This document shows positions 37,124 through 47,099 of a DNA stretch of 64,000 bases, piece after piece (within the stretch, counting starts at the first letter, position 1; each line of letters opens with the position of its first letter). The notes beneath the pieces are model-generated. The model was given only the letters and a program-made list of their open reading frames with translations, made no database searches and was not told where the DNA came from. The stretch is taken from contig JADFDM010000005.1 in the NCBI GenBank assembly GCA_018262795.1, positions 62,001 to 126,000 of the forward strand. Direction: 5' to 3'. A program made the translations under genes and the position numbers. This DNA is from Sphingobacteriales bacterium. GTDB lineage: Bacteria > Bacteroidota > Bacteroidia > Chitinophagales > LD1.

Positions 37124-38287
37124 TTACTCTTCGTTATAATCTGTGGTATCGCCTTCTATTCCGTAAATCATAGACCAAAGTGGTTTTACATTATACACGT
37201 AATGATTGTAGCGATTAGAAAGAATAATGATCGTGCTGGTATCGCGAATGTTGCGGTAGAAAACGGTATTGTTGCCATGCCACCAGCCATTGTGATAAAC
37301 CAGATAGGTGCTGTCGGGCTGTCGAATCAGTCGCCATCCGTAGCCGTAATTCCGCACCCCCGGCTTTTCAAAACTGCGGGGCTTATATGCTTCTTTCATC
37401 ATTTCCTGCGATAAGAGCTTGCCCTGATAAAATGCTTGATCCCAAATAAACATATCATTCACGGTAGAGTACACGCCTTTATCGCCCACTACTCCATCAA
37501 AGCAATCGTCATATTGTATCTGCCATTTTGAATTATAACTGATGGCAATTTTTCGGTCGGTAGTGTCGGCATAATCATAAATAAAAGTATGCTTCATGCC
37601 TAAGGGAACAAAAAATGTTTCGCTCATAAAATCCTTAAAGCGCTTGTTCGATACCTTTTGAACAATCGAAGCCAAGAGCAGATAGTTGGTATTGCAATAT
37701 TCAAACCTGCGATTCGGCAAGGCGTATATTGAAGGCTTCTGCTTCTTCATAATTTCGATTACCTGCGCATTAGTCAGGTATTCTCCTCTTTCGCATTTAC
37801 CGGAACAGAAATACAAGTAGTTGGGCAAACCCGAGCGATGGCACAACAAATCCTTGACGCAAATTCCGCGATACGGAAAACCGGGAAAGAATTTTTGGAG
37901 GGTATCATCCAACGAAAGCAGATGATGCTCGGCACACCATAAAATAGCAGTTGCGGTAAAATTCTTTGACACAGAGGCTAACTGAAAAGCAGCGGTATCG
38001 TGCATTAAATCTTTATTCCGGTAGTTGCAATAGCCAAAACATTTTTCGTAAACGGGTTCTCCTTTCAATGCAATCAGCACACTGCCGCTGAAACCATTTT
38101 CAGTACTCCGCTTCGTAAAAAAAGTATCTAAGGAATATGCCAGCACTTTATTTCTAAGATCACTCGAATCGGTCGCGGAATTCTTCTTTGCGGTAGTACC
38201 CCTTTTGCGAAGCGATGGTGGAGACTTTAGATAAAAGAAAGCGGCAAGCACACCGGCCAGCAGCAGCAGCAGAATCATTTTTTTCAC
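37124..38287 (-). CDS. Membrane-anchored serine hydrolase (class C beta-lactamase/PBP-like)
   Basis: A 387-residue protein with an N-terminal membrane or signal segment (MKKMILLLLLAGVLAAFFYL). Serine beta-lactamase-fold motifs are present: Ser105-x-x-Lys108 (ASVSKNF), Tyr197-x-Asn199 (EYCNTN) and a HNGWWHG in place of KTG. This matches the large family of class C-like esterases and D-amino-acid peptidases, not a resistance enzyme. It is cysteine-rich for the family (CGYCNY-type pairs, CSGKCERG), suggesting disulfides in the periplasm. Unlinked to neighbours; convergent with the arginase-fold gene. Confidence 0.88.
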   Translation of the reverse strand: MKKMILLLLLAGVLAAFFYLKSPPSLRKRGTTAKKNSATDSSDLRNKVLAYSLDTFFTKRSTENGFSGSVLIALKGEPVYEKCFGYCNYRNKDLMHDTAAFQLASVSKNFTATAILWCAEHHLLSLDDTLQKFFPGFPYRGICVKDLLCHRSGLPNYLYFCSGKCERGEYLTNAQVIEIMKKQKPSIYALPNRRFEYCNTNYLLLASIVQKVSNKRFKDFMSETFFVPLGMKHTFIYDYADTTDRKIAISYNSKWQIQYDDCFDGVVGDKGVYSTVNDMFIWDQAFYQGKLLSQEMMKEAYKPRSFEKPGVRNYGYGWRLIRQPDSTYLVYHNGWWHGNNTVFYRNIRDTSTIIILSNRYNHYVYNVKPLWSMIYGIEGDTTDYNEE

Positions 38288-38454
38288 GGGTGGGAAATTA
38301 AAAAGGGATGTCGGCTTTTCAGAATCGTTTTACACAATGCTTGCATACACTTGCTGTGATTTTGATTCAACACATAAACAATCACTCAGCCCAAATACCT
38401 CCATTTAAAAGTTTGGATGAATCAATGGAGTTTCCATAAGGAGTGAAAAGCTAT

Positions 38455-39903
38455 CTACGAAGCAACTTTACTTTTCAGTATTGCCAAGCCTTGTTGTACC
38501 GGAATAATTTTAAGTGCCGCTAAGAGCGCCAAACTGATAGTGCCGCAAGCTATCAGGCTCACATACCAGTGAAATGGAAGTTGGTGGGCCAGAGAAAAGA
38601 CCGCCCAACTCAACAAACAGAAAACACTCAGCTTTATAAAATCCTTTCCTCCAAAATCGAAATGGAATTTGCGATGCGCTACGATAATATGAGCAGCGGC
38701 TGTAACAAACTGTGTAATCAGTGTAGCAGCAGTAGCCCCCAGCGCTCCTTTTGCAGGAATGAGATAAATATTCAATCCCACATTCATCACCACCCCGCTC
38801 ACGGCAATCACATTCAGCGCTTTCATATTCCCTTTGGCAGTGAGCAAAGTGCCGAATACATAGATAGTGCTCATAGGGATGAAGTTCAACATCAGCCAGC
38901 CAAAAATTGTCCACCAGTATTCGGAGGCGTTGTGGTAAAGCAGTTGAATAATTTCCTGCCGAAAGAAAAAACAAATCAATCCGATAACGATGCTTCCTGA
39001 AAACATCAACTCTGAACTGAATTTTACTAATGGACGGATGTTTTCATTTCTGCGAATCATTCCGGCAAACATGGGCAGCAAAAGGGTTGCGAAAAGATAA
39101 CCGAACATATTCACCGCATCCAATAGCCGAAAAGACGCGGCATAAATTCCCGCCTCCGTTGCGCCATCGGGCAGCATTCGCTCAATCATTACACCGTCAA
39201 TCCGATAGTAAATTCCCATCAATAAAGCGAGCAGCGCAAAGGGCATAGATTTCAACAAAATCATACGGGTGTATTTGCCCTTCCATATTTTTAGAGCTAT
39301 CACCGCCTTACCGGCAATAACGAAAAAAGCGACTAAGGCAGTGAGTAACAAAGCCGCAGTTTGCGCATAGATGAACCAGAGAATGTTGAAGGAGTCTTTA
39401 AACAGAGGCGCATACATCAGCACGGTACAAAAAACTATTGTGAGCAAGCGATCGAGAATGGAGATGAAAGAATCAATTTTAAATAGTTGAAGAGCGGCAA
39501 TGTTAGAACGAAAATAAAGGATAGCGGAAAGCAGAATTTGATTGATAGCCAATGCAAAAAGCATGAACAACTGTTGCTCATTAAAGCCGGTTGCGACCGC
39601 AGAAAGAAAGGTGATGACTAAGTAGAGAACACTTAGAACCATTTTTATCATCATCAGATTGCTCAGGTATTCTCCCAACCTGTTATTATTTCTTGAGATA
39701 GCTCTATTATTAAAATTGTTGATGCCGAAATCGAGCAGGATGCTGAACAAAAAGGAATAATTAAAAACGGCAAAGTAGGTGCCATACATTTCGGGGCCTA
39801 CGCGGTTTTGTACTACGCGATCTACCCCGAAAATCCAATAGGGCTTTACGAGCAAATTAGCGGTGAGTAGAAAAATCAGATTGGCGACAAACTTTCTACG
39901 CAT
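38455..39903 (-). CDS. Polysaccharide flippase/oligosaccharide exporter (MATE/MVF-like)
   Basis: A 482-residue protein with about 12-14 hydrophobic segments and the family start FVANLIFLLTANLLVKPYWI followed by VVQNRVGPEMYGTY. The YYRIDGVMIERMLPDGATEAGIYAA motif is typical of Wzx-type polysaccharide transporters. It likely moves lipid-linked sugars across the inner membrane for surface glycan assembly. Divergent from the glycosyltransferase at 40003 with about 100 bases between, an arrangement that supports a shared glycan role. Substrate unknown. Confidence 0.88.
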   Translation of the reverse strand: MRRKFVANLIFLLTANLLVKPYWIFGVDRVVQNRVGPEMYGTYFAVFNYSFLFSILLDFGINNFNNRAISRNNNRLGEYLSNLMMIKMVLSVLYLVITFLSAVATGFNEQQLFMLFALAINQILLSAILYFRSNIAALQLFKIDSFISILDRLLTIVFCTVLMYAPLFKDSFNILWFIYAQTAALLLTALVAFFVIAGKAVIALKIWKGKYTRMILLKSMPFALLALLMGIYYRIDGVMIERMLPDGATEAGIYAASFRLLDAVNMFGYLFATLLLPMFAGMIRRNENIRPLVKFSSELMFSGSIVIGLICFFFRQEIIQLLYHNASEYWWTIFGWLMLNFIPMSTIYVFGTLLTAKGNMKALNVIAVSGVVMNVGLNIYLIPAKGALGATAATLITQFVTAAAHIIVAHRKFHFDFGGKDFIKLSVFCLLSWAVFSLAHQLPFHWYVSLIACGTISLALLAALKIIPVQQGLAILKSKVAS

Positions 39904-40002
39904 GAATTATAAAACAGTTGGTAAACAGAGAGAAAATATGGCAGACCTCATGCGAAATATTTCAACGCTTAAAAGTAATATTATTGCTACAAGGAAATTC
40001 GC

Positions 40003-41145
40003 TTGCAACAGAGAACTCAAATAGCCGTGAACACCCGCTTTCTGATTAAAAACAAATTAGAAGGCATCGGTCTGTTTACTTATGAATCACTGAAGCGAAT
40101 AGTAGTGGCTCATCCCGAAATTGATTTCTATTTTCTATTTGACCGGCCTTACGATACTGAATTTATTTTTGGAGAAAATGTAAAGCCCGTAGTTTTATTT
40201 CCTCCTGCACGGCATCCCTTTTTATGGTACTGGTGGTTCGAGGTTTCAGTAGCTCGCTGGCTCCAGCGCAACCAACCCCACCTCTTTCTTTCTACCGATG
40301 GCTACGCTTGTTTAAAAGCATCCGTTCCGCAAGTGTTGGTCATGCACGATCTTTCCTTTGAGCATTTCAAAGAGCACCTCTCTTTTGTTACTTACCGCTA
40401 CTATAAACATTACATGCCTTTGTTTGCGCGTAAGGCTGCTCGGTTAGCAACAGTCTCTGAATTTTCAAAGAGTGATATTGCGAAGCAGTACGGCATTGCT
40501 GCTGATAAAATTGATGTGGTATATAATGGTGCCAAGGAAGTTTATATACCCGTGAGCGATGCAGTTCGTCAGCAAGTGCGCGACAGATATAGCTCCGGCA
40601 AAAACTATTTTATTTATGTAGGGGCGGTTCATCCGCGCAAGAATATTCGGAACTTGCTATTGGCGTTTGAAAAATTTAAACAGCAAACCGGCAGTAATTT
40701 CAAATTATTGTTAGTGGGGCGAATGGCCTGGGATTATAAGGATGTGGAAACAACCCTCCACGCCATGCAATTTAAAGAAGAGGTGATTTTCACCGGCCAT
40801 GTTCTGCCCGAAGAATTAGGGCAAATAACCGCTTCGGCCTTTGCGATGGTTTATGTTTCACTTTTTGAAGGCTTCGGCATCCCTATTATTGAGGCCATGA
40901 GTTGTGAGGTACCGGTGATTACTTCTAACACCACTTCTATGCCCGAAGCGGCTGGGGAGGCGGCACTGCTGGTAGATCCGTATTCCGTGGATGCCATTGC
41001 AAAAGCTATGAAACAGGTAGTGAATGAGCCGGAGTTAAGAAAGAGTCTGATTGAAAAGGGCAAAACCCAATTGAAGAAATTCAGTTGGGAGCTCACTGCC
41101 CGCAAACTTTGGGATTGCTGCGAAAAGGTGCTGCAGAATACTTAA
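40003..41145 (+). CDS. GT4-family glycosyltransferase
   Basis: A 380-residue cytosolic GT-B fold enzyme. The N-terminal domain shows NTRFLIKNKLEGIGLFTYE; the sugar-nucleotide domain shows YVGAVHPRKNIRNLLLAF and EGFGIPIIEAMSCEVPVITS, with the E(x7)E signature of retaining GT4. I chose the TTG at 40003 because AAGGA lies about eight bases upstream and the sequence upstream is not conserved; a GTG at 40027 is the only close alternative. Likely acts with the divergent flippase in surface polysaccharide synthesis. Ends 12 bases from a convergent AraC-type gene. Confidence 0.9.
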   Translation: MQQRTQIAVNTRFLIKNKLEGIGLFTYESLKRIVVAHPEIDFYFLFDRPYDTEFIFGENVKPVVLFPPARHPFLWYWWFEVSVARWLQRNQPHLFLSTDGYACLKASVPQVLVMHDLSFEHFKEHLSFVTYRYYKHYMPLFARKAARLATVSEFSKSDIAKQYGIAADKIDVVYNGAKEVYIPVSDAVRQQVRDRYSSGKNYFIYVGAVHPRKNIRNLLLAFEKFKQQTGSNFKLLLVGRMAWDYKDVETTLHAMQFKEEVIFTGHVLPEELGQITASAFAMVYVSLFEGFGIPIIEAMSCEVPVITSNTTSMPEAAGEAALLVDPYSVDAIAKAMKQVVNEPELRKSLIEKGKTQLKKFSWELTARKLWDCCEKVLQNT

Positions 41146-41157
41146 TCATAGAAAATC

Positions 41158-42210
41158 TCACTTTGTAAGCGTACTCAGAATCTTTGCTTTTTCGACAGCA
41201 CTCAATTGCAAGTATTGCATGGGGGTAATTTTATTCATCTGCTTAAACTGGCGCGAAAAGGAACCCTGCTCTTTGTATCCCAATTTGGTAGAAATTTCCT
41301 TCATGCTTTTTCCCCTTTTCAGATATTGAATTCCCAAAATCAACTTTACTTCGGTGACGATATTGGAAAAACTGGTGTTTTCTTCTTTTAAAATGAGTTG
41401 TAGTTTACGGATAGAAAGGTGGAGCTTACGCGCAATAAACTGAATGGACACCGGGAACAATTCGGCATTGTTCAGCAGAATAGATTTGATCGTGTTGGCG
41501 TAACTCTTATTGCTGTAATGACGGTTCATCTCTTTCTTCAGCACCGCATCAAGGTTGGTGTAAAGAGTATAGTTTTGGTAGTGAATAGTTTTGTTTAAAT
41601 CGAGAATACTGTAATGCAGCACATTGTGATGCTTTGTATAGCTGACCTCGCAGTTAAACTGCTTTTTAAAAAACGCCAACCTTTCTTTCGAGTTATCCCG
41701 GTTGTAAAAAAGTTCTATCTTCTTTGGGTATAAAGGGCCGGTGGAAAGTGTTTCTACAATACGCAACCGAAAGAACAATTCAAAATCAGATAAGCTCTCC
41801 ATGCTAAACTCCTCGCCATAAATTTGGTAGGGCATCTGAACACTCCATAATATATCCTGCCGATCTCTTTTGTATTTAAACTCCACAAAGTTTGAAAACA
41901 GCAGTTGATATTCAATCAACTTTTCGTAAGAGCTGAAAATGTTTTTACAGCACAGCAAATAGTGCCCCAATAAACCCATGTCTAACACATGAAGGTGTCT
42001 GAACAGCGGATAATAGGATTCTACTCTCGGATATTCCGCTCTTATTTCTGAAATTAATCGAAAAAGGATGGCCGCATCCACCATCTGGTCGGCCTTTTTT
42101 TGTGGGGCAAATAACTTCTCCTTTTCAATAAATGAATACTTGCGAATGTCCACATGGTTATTGGCCAATGATTTTAAGATGCCCTTTAGTATAGAAGCGT
42201 TTATCTGCAT
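41158..42210 (-). CDS. AraC-family transcriptional regulator
   Basis: A 350-residue regulator. Residues of about 1-220 form an arabinose-binding-like effector domain; residues of about 240-345 form the double helix-turn-helix (FIARKLHLSIRKLQLILKEE, then SMKEISTKLGYKEQGSFSRQFKQMNKITPMQYL). The second helix-turn-helix is a near-textbook AraC signature. Divergent from the collagen/S74 protein gene at 42408, so it may regulate that gene; this is inference from position. The shared intergenic region is about 200 bases. Confidence 0.9.
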   Translation of the reverse strand: MQINASILKGILKSLANNHVDIRKYSFIEKEKLFAPQKKADQMVDAAILFRLISEIRAEYPRVESYYPLFRHLHVLDMGLLGHYLLCCKNIFSSYEKLIEYQLLFSNFVEFKYKRDRQDILWSVQMPYQIYGEEFSMESLSDFELFFRLRIVETLSTGPLYPKKIELFYNRDNSKERLAFFKKQFNCEVSYTKHHNVLHYSILDLNKTIHYQNYTLYTNLDAVLKKEMNRHYSNKSYANTIKSILLNNAELFPVSIQFIARKLHLSIRKLQLILKEENTSFSNIVTEVKLILGIQYLKRGKSMKEISTKLGYKEQGSFSRQFKQMNKITPMQYLQLSAVEKAKILSTLTK

Positions 42211-42350
42211 GGGTGCTTAGATTTCTGTGGTTTGGTTCCCTTCATAAATGTACACTCATTTTGTGCAAACTTCAATCATGCTACCTCAATGTTTGCGCAT
42301 TCTGCTAAAAATCGTGCGCGATATGACGGCATTTCTCTCATCGCTGGCTC

Positions 42351-42358
42351 TACTTTTG
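42351..42358 (+). promoter_or_regulatory. Candidate -7 element for the collagen/S74 fibre-like gene
   Basis: TACTTTTG is an exact match to TAnnTTTG, 49 bases before the ATG at 42408. No clear -33 box is visible. Confidence 0.35.
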
Positions 42359-42407
42359 CGTAATAATGAATGTATCAATTTACAACATCCATTAAATACT
42401 TAGTACT

Positions 42408-44885
42408 ATGAAGAAGCATTTCCTTTGGTTTGTTTTTGCCATTACAACTGCAACTACTGCTTATTGTCAAAACGTAGGAATAGGGACTAACGACCCTCAA
42501 ACTAAATTAGATATTAACGGAGCGCTCTCTGCTCGCGTTTCTTCACACGCAGCAGCGGCTTCAGTTACTATCCCTGATAATGTAACCCTCTTTCGCCTTA
42601 CCAATACCACCAACGGAAGCAATACCAATTTGTCGGTAGTTACTCCTAAAGACGGGCAATTTCTAACGGTGCTTAACGAGGATGACAATACCGCTTCGCT
42701 GGACGGCTATACTATTCTTGCCGGAACTCCAGCTAACCCCAGCGTGGCAAATTTTATTTACGTAGGCACGGGAGCAAATCCCGGGTGGAAAGTCAGTGGC
42801 GACAATACGCCCAGTGGCACCGGTCCACAAGGTACGACCGGCCCGCAAGGGGCACAAGGGCCATCGGGTGCTGATGGGGCAACAGGTCCACAAGGGCCTA
42901 CAGGTGCTGATGGCGCACAAGGCATTCAAGGAATACAGGGACCTACTGGACCACAAGGAGCTACGGGAGCTGATGGGTATTGGACTAGAGATAATGCTAC
43001 CTCGCACCTATACAACACTACTCTTACCGATAGTGTGGGGATTGCAACAGCCACACCTACACAAACTCTTGACGTAAACGGAACTGGCCTTTTTAGAAAT
43101 GGGAATACAGGATCATCCTTCACTAATAATCAAATTTTATTTGGATACAATAGTACTGCTACCTACCGGCACGCTATTAAATCACGGCACAATTCGGGGG
43201 CACAAGCCGGCAACTCTTTAGATTTTTATCTATGGAATCAAGGAACGGATGCTAATACTGCCATAGGAACAAAGCAGGTAATGACCTTAGATGGTAATGG
43301 CAATGTGGGTATAGGAGCCACGGCACCATTTACCAAGTTAGACGTGGTGGGTAACATTTTTACGACTATGCATGGTAACAACAGCCAACATGATGTGAGT
43401 GAACAAGGCACCACCTATATAGGTATGAGTTCTGGAAATCAGGGCACTACTGCCTTTGCCGGTATGAAGATGCAGGTAGGTGCTTTCGGTAGTGGGGGGG
43501 CTAAAAATGGTGCTAGAATATTTTTCCAAACTTGGGGGAATAGCATTGCCAACTCGAGAGACGTAATGGTGATTAACGAATATGGCAATGTGGGTATTGG
43601 AACTTCCGCTCCCATTGCACGTCTGCATGTTGTTGGTTCCAGCGGAACCACCTCTTTTGCTGCCCGATTTACACAAGCTAATTCCAGCAATGGAAATAAC
43701 ATGTTTATTGGATTAGGAACCGAGAATTCGGCTTGGTCGAAAGCTGCAATTGGATTTCAAAGAACAGGTAGTTACGATGTGGGCGATATTACATTTAACC
43801 TCAATTCAACTAGTACATCCGGTGCAGACGTTTCTACTTCGGATGAAAGAATCAGAATAAAAAACAACGGAGACTTACAGATGACTGGTGTGCAAGGGAA
43901 ATTATGGCTCGAAACGAACGGATGGACAGATCCTGGTACTACAGGTGCAGGTATTTCCGTTGATAATAACAACTATAAGCAGCTAATGATAATTGGCAAC
44001 AACATTTCGGGAAATGATGGGCAAGGCAGGCAAGTGGGGATTTGGGATTATTTAAAAGTAAATGGAAAAATGCGGGTAACGGGTAACCTTTACTTAAATG
44101 ACGGCAGTAATATTTTGCCCTATGCAGCAGGTAATTATGTTCGTATAGGAAGTGCCAGTACTCCTTTTCAGGATGTAACCTCTAACTATTTTTACTGCGC
44201 AGGTAAAATGTCGGTAGGAACTACCAGTTCCCCAAACAATATCTTAGATGTGTACGGAAGCGTATCTGTGAGCGTTGGTAATAACATTAATAATTACATT
44301 GGAAGAATAAGAAACGTAGCGAATGGTGGCGGGTCTTTTTATTTATCTACAAACAATCTTTCCAACTCGGGTCGTTGGCTGCAATTGGCAGTAGGCACAA
44401 CCGAGCAAGGGTGCTTATATAACAATGGATCAACCGGAGCCCAATTGTATTCTGCTTCTGATGAAAGGTTGAAGACGAACATCCGAAACACCACGTTAGG
44501 ATTAAGCACCTTAATGAAAATTAAAGTGCGAGATTATGAATGGAAGATAGATGGCAAATCGGTAAATGCAGGTTTCATAGCTCAAGAATTGTATGAGGTA
44601 TACCCACAAGCGGTATTAAAAGGTTCTACAGGCGAATTGGACAGCACCGGCACCTGGATGGTGAATTACTCGGGTATTACACCATTGTTAGTAAAGGGAA
44701 TTCAAGATCTTGAACTTGAAATAGCTGCGCAGAAGGCAGAAATTGCGAGCTTAAAAGCTGAAAACAATCAGCTTAAAACAACTATCTCTACCAAAGCTGA
44801 TGAGATAGATATTTCGCTGTTGAAGGTACAGATAGATGACCTGAAATCTCTCATGGAAAAAAACGGAATAAGAACCGAGCGGTAA
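42408..44885 (+). CDS. Exported collagen-like protein with S74 intramolecular chaperone (tail-fibre type)
   Basis: An 825-residue protein with signal peptide ([21 protein letters not shown]). It begins with the same [17 protein letters not shown] module as the collagen-like protein at 24059. Near residues 137-190 are about 18 Gly-X-Y triplets ([12 protein letters not shown]). A long beta-rich region follows with recurring [16 protein letters not shown] units, as in trimeric fibre proteins. Near residues 683-770 lies a Peptidase_S74 domain with the catalytic [13 protein letters not shown] (Ser-Lys dyad); in phage tail spikes this domain drives trimerisation and then cuts itself off. The C-terminal 50 residues are coiled coil. 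The signal peptide and lack of phage neighbours argue for a host surface fibre. Confidence 0.9.
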   Translation: MKKHFLWFVFAITTATTAYCQNVGIGTNDPQTKLDINGALSARVSSHAAAASVTIPDNVTLFRLTNTTNGSNTNLSVVTPKDGQFLTVLNEDDNTASLDGYTILAGTPANPSVANFIYVGTGANPGWKVSGDNTPSGTGPQGTTGPQGAQGPSGADGATGPQGPTGADGAQGIQGIQGPTGPQGATGADGYWTRDNATSHLYNTTLTDSVGIATATPTQTLDVNGTGLFRNGNTGSSFTNNQILFGYNSTATYRHAIKSRHNSGAQAGNSLDFYLWNQGTDANTAIGTKQVMTLDGNGNVGIGATAPFTKLDVVGNIFTTMHGNNSQHDVSEQGTTYIGMSSGNQGTTAFAGMKMQVGAFGSGGAKNGARIFFQTWGNSIANSRDVMVINEYGNVGIGTSAPIARLHVVGSSGTTSFAARFTQANSSNGNNMFIGLGTENSAWSKAAIGFQRTGSYDVGDITFNLNSTSTSGADVSTSDERIRIKNNGDLQMTGVQGKLWLETNGWTDPGTTGAGISVDNNNYKQLMIIGNNISGNDGQGRQVGIWDYLKVNGKMRVTGNLYLNDGSNILPYAAGNYVRIGSASTPFQDVTSNYFYCAGKMSVGTTSSPNNILDVYGSVSVSVGNNINNYIGRIRNVANGGGSFYLSTNNLSNSGRWLQLAVGTTEQGCLYNNGSTGAQLYSASDERLKTNIRNTTLGLSTLMKIKVRDYEWKIDGKSVNAGFIAQELYEVYPQAVLKGSTGELDSTGTWMVNYSGITPLLVKGIQDLELEIAAQKAEIASLKAENNQLKTTISTKADEIDISLLKVQIDDLKSLMEKNGIRTER

Positions 44886-45020
44886 GCAAAACACTATTTC
44901 GCTTTGGGTAAAGGCACAGAACCTTAACTTCTTAAACTTTGTGCCGGCAGTACCAGCTTCAATGCTAAAGACAGTCATGGGTCACAACTAATATAGCGAA
45001 CCGAATTCACTTTACAATGC

Positions 45021-45809
45021 TCAGTTCATCTTCATACCATCCACTTCTTTTTTCAAATCCTGCATCATGGTCAGGATGTTTTGAAAAGATAAATCGTTGC
45101 CTTTATTTAGATGGCTGATGTGCAACACCGCTTTCCAAATTTCCAATACTTCATCTACCTGAACAGGATAAGCGGGGTACGAAGGGTTATCGCTGCGCAA
45201 CACTAAAGTACCGGTTTCCTCCACCTGATTAAATACGCGCTTGTACACAATGCCATCGTGTTTCGAAAGCAGAATATAGGTTTGCCCATCCTTTATATTT
45301 TTCCAGTTGTCAACGTACTCGGCTACAATCACCGAACCCGGTTGAACGGGAAGCATCGAATCGCCTTTAATTTCAAAAGCGCGATAAGTACCGGTGGGCA
45401 GAAACGGCAGTCTGAATTTTTTCAGTTCCTCAATAAAGGAGGGGTCAGAAAACCCGTTCAGATAACCGGCTGCGGCCTTCACCGGAACCAGTTCAATGTT
45501 TTCATTTTCCTTTTTATCAACCGTGATTGCCAGCACGCGCAGGCTTTTCCCTTCCACATCGCTCTTCATCTGATCTTCGGTAAATAAGGGTACCCGCTCC
45601 GTCTGCCGCAGATCATGCGTAATCAGGTCATCTATCTTATACTTAAAAATTTTCGATAGCTCCACCAGCACTTCGTAGGTGGGGCGCGCGCGACCTTCCT
45701 CATAAGAACCGATGACCGGCCGCGATACCTGAAGAGCTTCCGCCAAATCATTCTGCGTCCAGCCTTTTAGCTTCCGAAGAAATTTCAGATTTGTTTTAAT
45801 AAACTCCAT
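45021..45809 (-). CDS. XRE helix-turn-helix repressor with S24 (LexA-like) self-cleaving domain
   Basis: A 262-residue regulator. Residues 5-65 are an XRE-type helix-turn-helix (LRKLKGWTQNDLAEALQVSRPVIGSYEEG). Residues of about 105-240 are an S24 peptidase domain: a probable cleavage site Ala114-Gly115 in KAAAGYLNGF, the nucleophile Ser151 (KGDSMLP) and the general base Lys190 (IVYKRVFNQ). This is the layout of HdiR/CI-type repressors inactivated by RecA-stimulated self-cleavage. It is transcribed divergently from dinB with 63 bases between, which hold two similar palindromes. It probably represses itself and dinB, acting as the local SOS switch; this is inference. Confidence 0.92.
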   Translation of the reverse strand: MEFIKTNLKFLRKLKGWTQNDLAEALQVSRPVIGSYEEGRARPTYEVLVELSKIFKYKIDDLITHDLRQTERVPLFTEDQMKSDVEGKSLRVLAITVDKKENENIELVPVKAAAGYLNGFSDPSFIEELKKFRLPFLPTGTYRAFEIKGDSMLPVQPGSVIVAEYVDNWKNIKDGQTYILLSKHDGIVYKRVFNQVEETGTLVLRSDNPSYPAYPVQVDEVLEIWKAVLHISHLNKGNDLSFQNILTMMQDLKKEVDGMKMN

Positions 45810-45811
45810 AC

Positions 45812-45827
45812 ACTAAAAATATTTGGT
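45812..45827. promoter_or_regulatory. Candidate repressor operator 1
   Basis: ACTAAAAATATTTGGT is an imperfect 16-base palindrome (12 of 16 positions symmetric). It ends 2 bases before the repressor start codon. Confidence 0.6.
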
Positions 45828-45835
45828 TTGCTGCG

Positions 45836-45868
45836 CTAAAGTAGGCAAAAATATTTAGTAATTTGCAA
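45836..45868 (-). promoter_or_regulatory. Candidate promoter of the S24 repressor gene
   Basis: On the minus strand, TTG (45866-45868) and TACTTTAG (45836-45843, 7 of 8 to TAnnTTTG) are separated by 22 bases. Operator 2 lies between the two boxes, where binding would block transcription. Confidence 0.45.
45844..45859. promoter_or_regulatory. Candidate repressor operator 2
   Basis: The minus strand reads ACTAAATATTTTTGCC, matching 12 of the first 15 positions of operator 1 in inverted orientation. Centres of the two sites are 32 bases apart, about three helix turns. Confidence 0.6.
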
Positions 45869-45872
45869 CGCC

Positions 45873-47099
45873 ATGCAACACTATATTCTACATCTCGATC
45901 TCGATTCGTTTTTTGTTTCGGTTGAAAGGCTCTTCGACCCTTCGCTACATGGCAAACCGGTTATCGTAGGCGGAACGGGCGATCGGGGAGTGGTTTCCTC
46001 TTGTAGTTATGAGGCGCGAAAGTTGGGAGTGCATAGCGCGATGAGTTTTAAAAAAGCTCAGCAGCTTTGTCCGCAAGGAATTTATCTGCCGGGGCGCATG
46101 CACGAGTACGGTCGTTACTCCAAAATAGTAACGGATGTGATTGCCGACCGCGCTCCCCTTTTCGAGAAAGCATCTATTGATGAATTTTATGTGGACCTCA
46201 CCGGGATGGAAAAATTCTTCGGCTGCTGGAAATGGAGCACCGACCTTCGCCAAACTATCACCAGCGAAACCGGGCTTCCCGTTTCGTTCGGATTGTCAGT
46301 GAATAAAATGCTGGCTAAAATGGCGACTAACGAAGCCAAGCCAAATGGACAATACATGATTGAGTTGGGCAAGGAGCAGGAGTTTTTAGACCCAAAGCCG
46401 GTGGGCAAAATTCCCTTTTGCGGAGAGAAAACAGCGCAAATGCTCAATAGCAAAGGCATTTATACCATTTACGATTTGCGCCAGTTTTCCGCCTCGGCTC
46501 TCGAGCAAATGATGGGCAAGCACGGTGTGGATTTATGGAACCGCGCTCAAGGTCAAGCCTCTGTCGAAATTCATCCGTACCTCGATCCGAAAAGTATGAG
46601 CAGTGAGCGAACCTTCGACAAGGATACCTCAGATGCCGATGGGTTGAAGAAAGTCATTGTATCGCTGACCGAAAAATTGGCCTTTGAATTAAGAGAATCG
46701 AAAATGATAAGTGCCTGCGTCACACTCAAACTTCGCTTCACCGATTTTTCGACACACACTAAACAGATCAGCATAAAGCCTACTTCCAACTCGAAGTTGC
46801 TCATGGAAAAAGCGCTACATCTGTTTGATGAATTTTATGAAACCGGCCAACTGATTCGTTTGATAGGTGTGAAATTTTCAAACCTCAGCGAAGGGGCTTA
46901 TCAAATTAATATGTTCGAAGACCGCGAGAAGGATATTCTTTTGTATAAAGCCATAGATGAAATGAAAGCAAAACACGGGCGCGATAAAATTATGCTGGCA
47001 CAGAACATGGGGAACGAAAATGTAAAGCGCAACGACCCCAAGGCCGACTTGAATAAAGAGGTAAAGCGCGAAACCGTTAAGGCTAAAAAGTTGAAATAA
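45873..47099 (+). CDS. dinB: DNA polymerase IV (Y-family, DinB)
   Basis: A 408-residue error-prone translesion polymerase. Catalytic carboxylates lie in LHLDLDSFFVSVE (residues 6-18) and the SIDEFYVDL motif; SCSYEARKLGVHSAM is the fingers signature. The helix-hairpin-helix region is PVGKIPFCGEKTAQML, followed by the little-finger domain. Near the end QINMF matches the sliding-clamp binding peptide. A basic Lys-rich tail follows. The divergent S24 repressor and shared operators indicate damage-inducible expression. Confidence 0.95.
   Translation: MQHYILHLDLDSFFVSVERLFDPSLHGKPVIVGGTGDRGVVSSCSYEARKLGVHSAMSFKKAQQLCPQGIYLPGRMHEYGRYSKIVTDVIADRAPLFEKASIDEFYVDLTGMEKFFGCWKWSTDLRQTITSETGLPVSFGLSVNKMLAKMATNEAKPNGQYMIELGKEQEFLDPKPVGKIPFCGEKTAQMLNSKGIYTIYDLRQFSASALEQMMGKHGVDLWNRAQGQASVEIHPYLDPKSMSSERTFDKDTSDADGLKKVIVSLTEKLAFELRESKMISACVTLKLRFTDFSTHTKQISIKPTSNSKLLMEKALHLFDEFYETGQLIRLIGVKFSNLSEGAYQINMFEDREKDILLYKAIDEMKAKHGRDKIMLAQNMGNENVKRNDPKADLNKEVKRETVKAKKLK

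Noticed and set aside
42408-44885. Prophage suggested by tail-fibre (S74) and collagen motifs
   Set aside because: The protein has a signal peptide and there are no capsid, terminase, lysis or integrase genes nearby.
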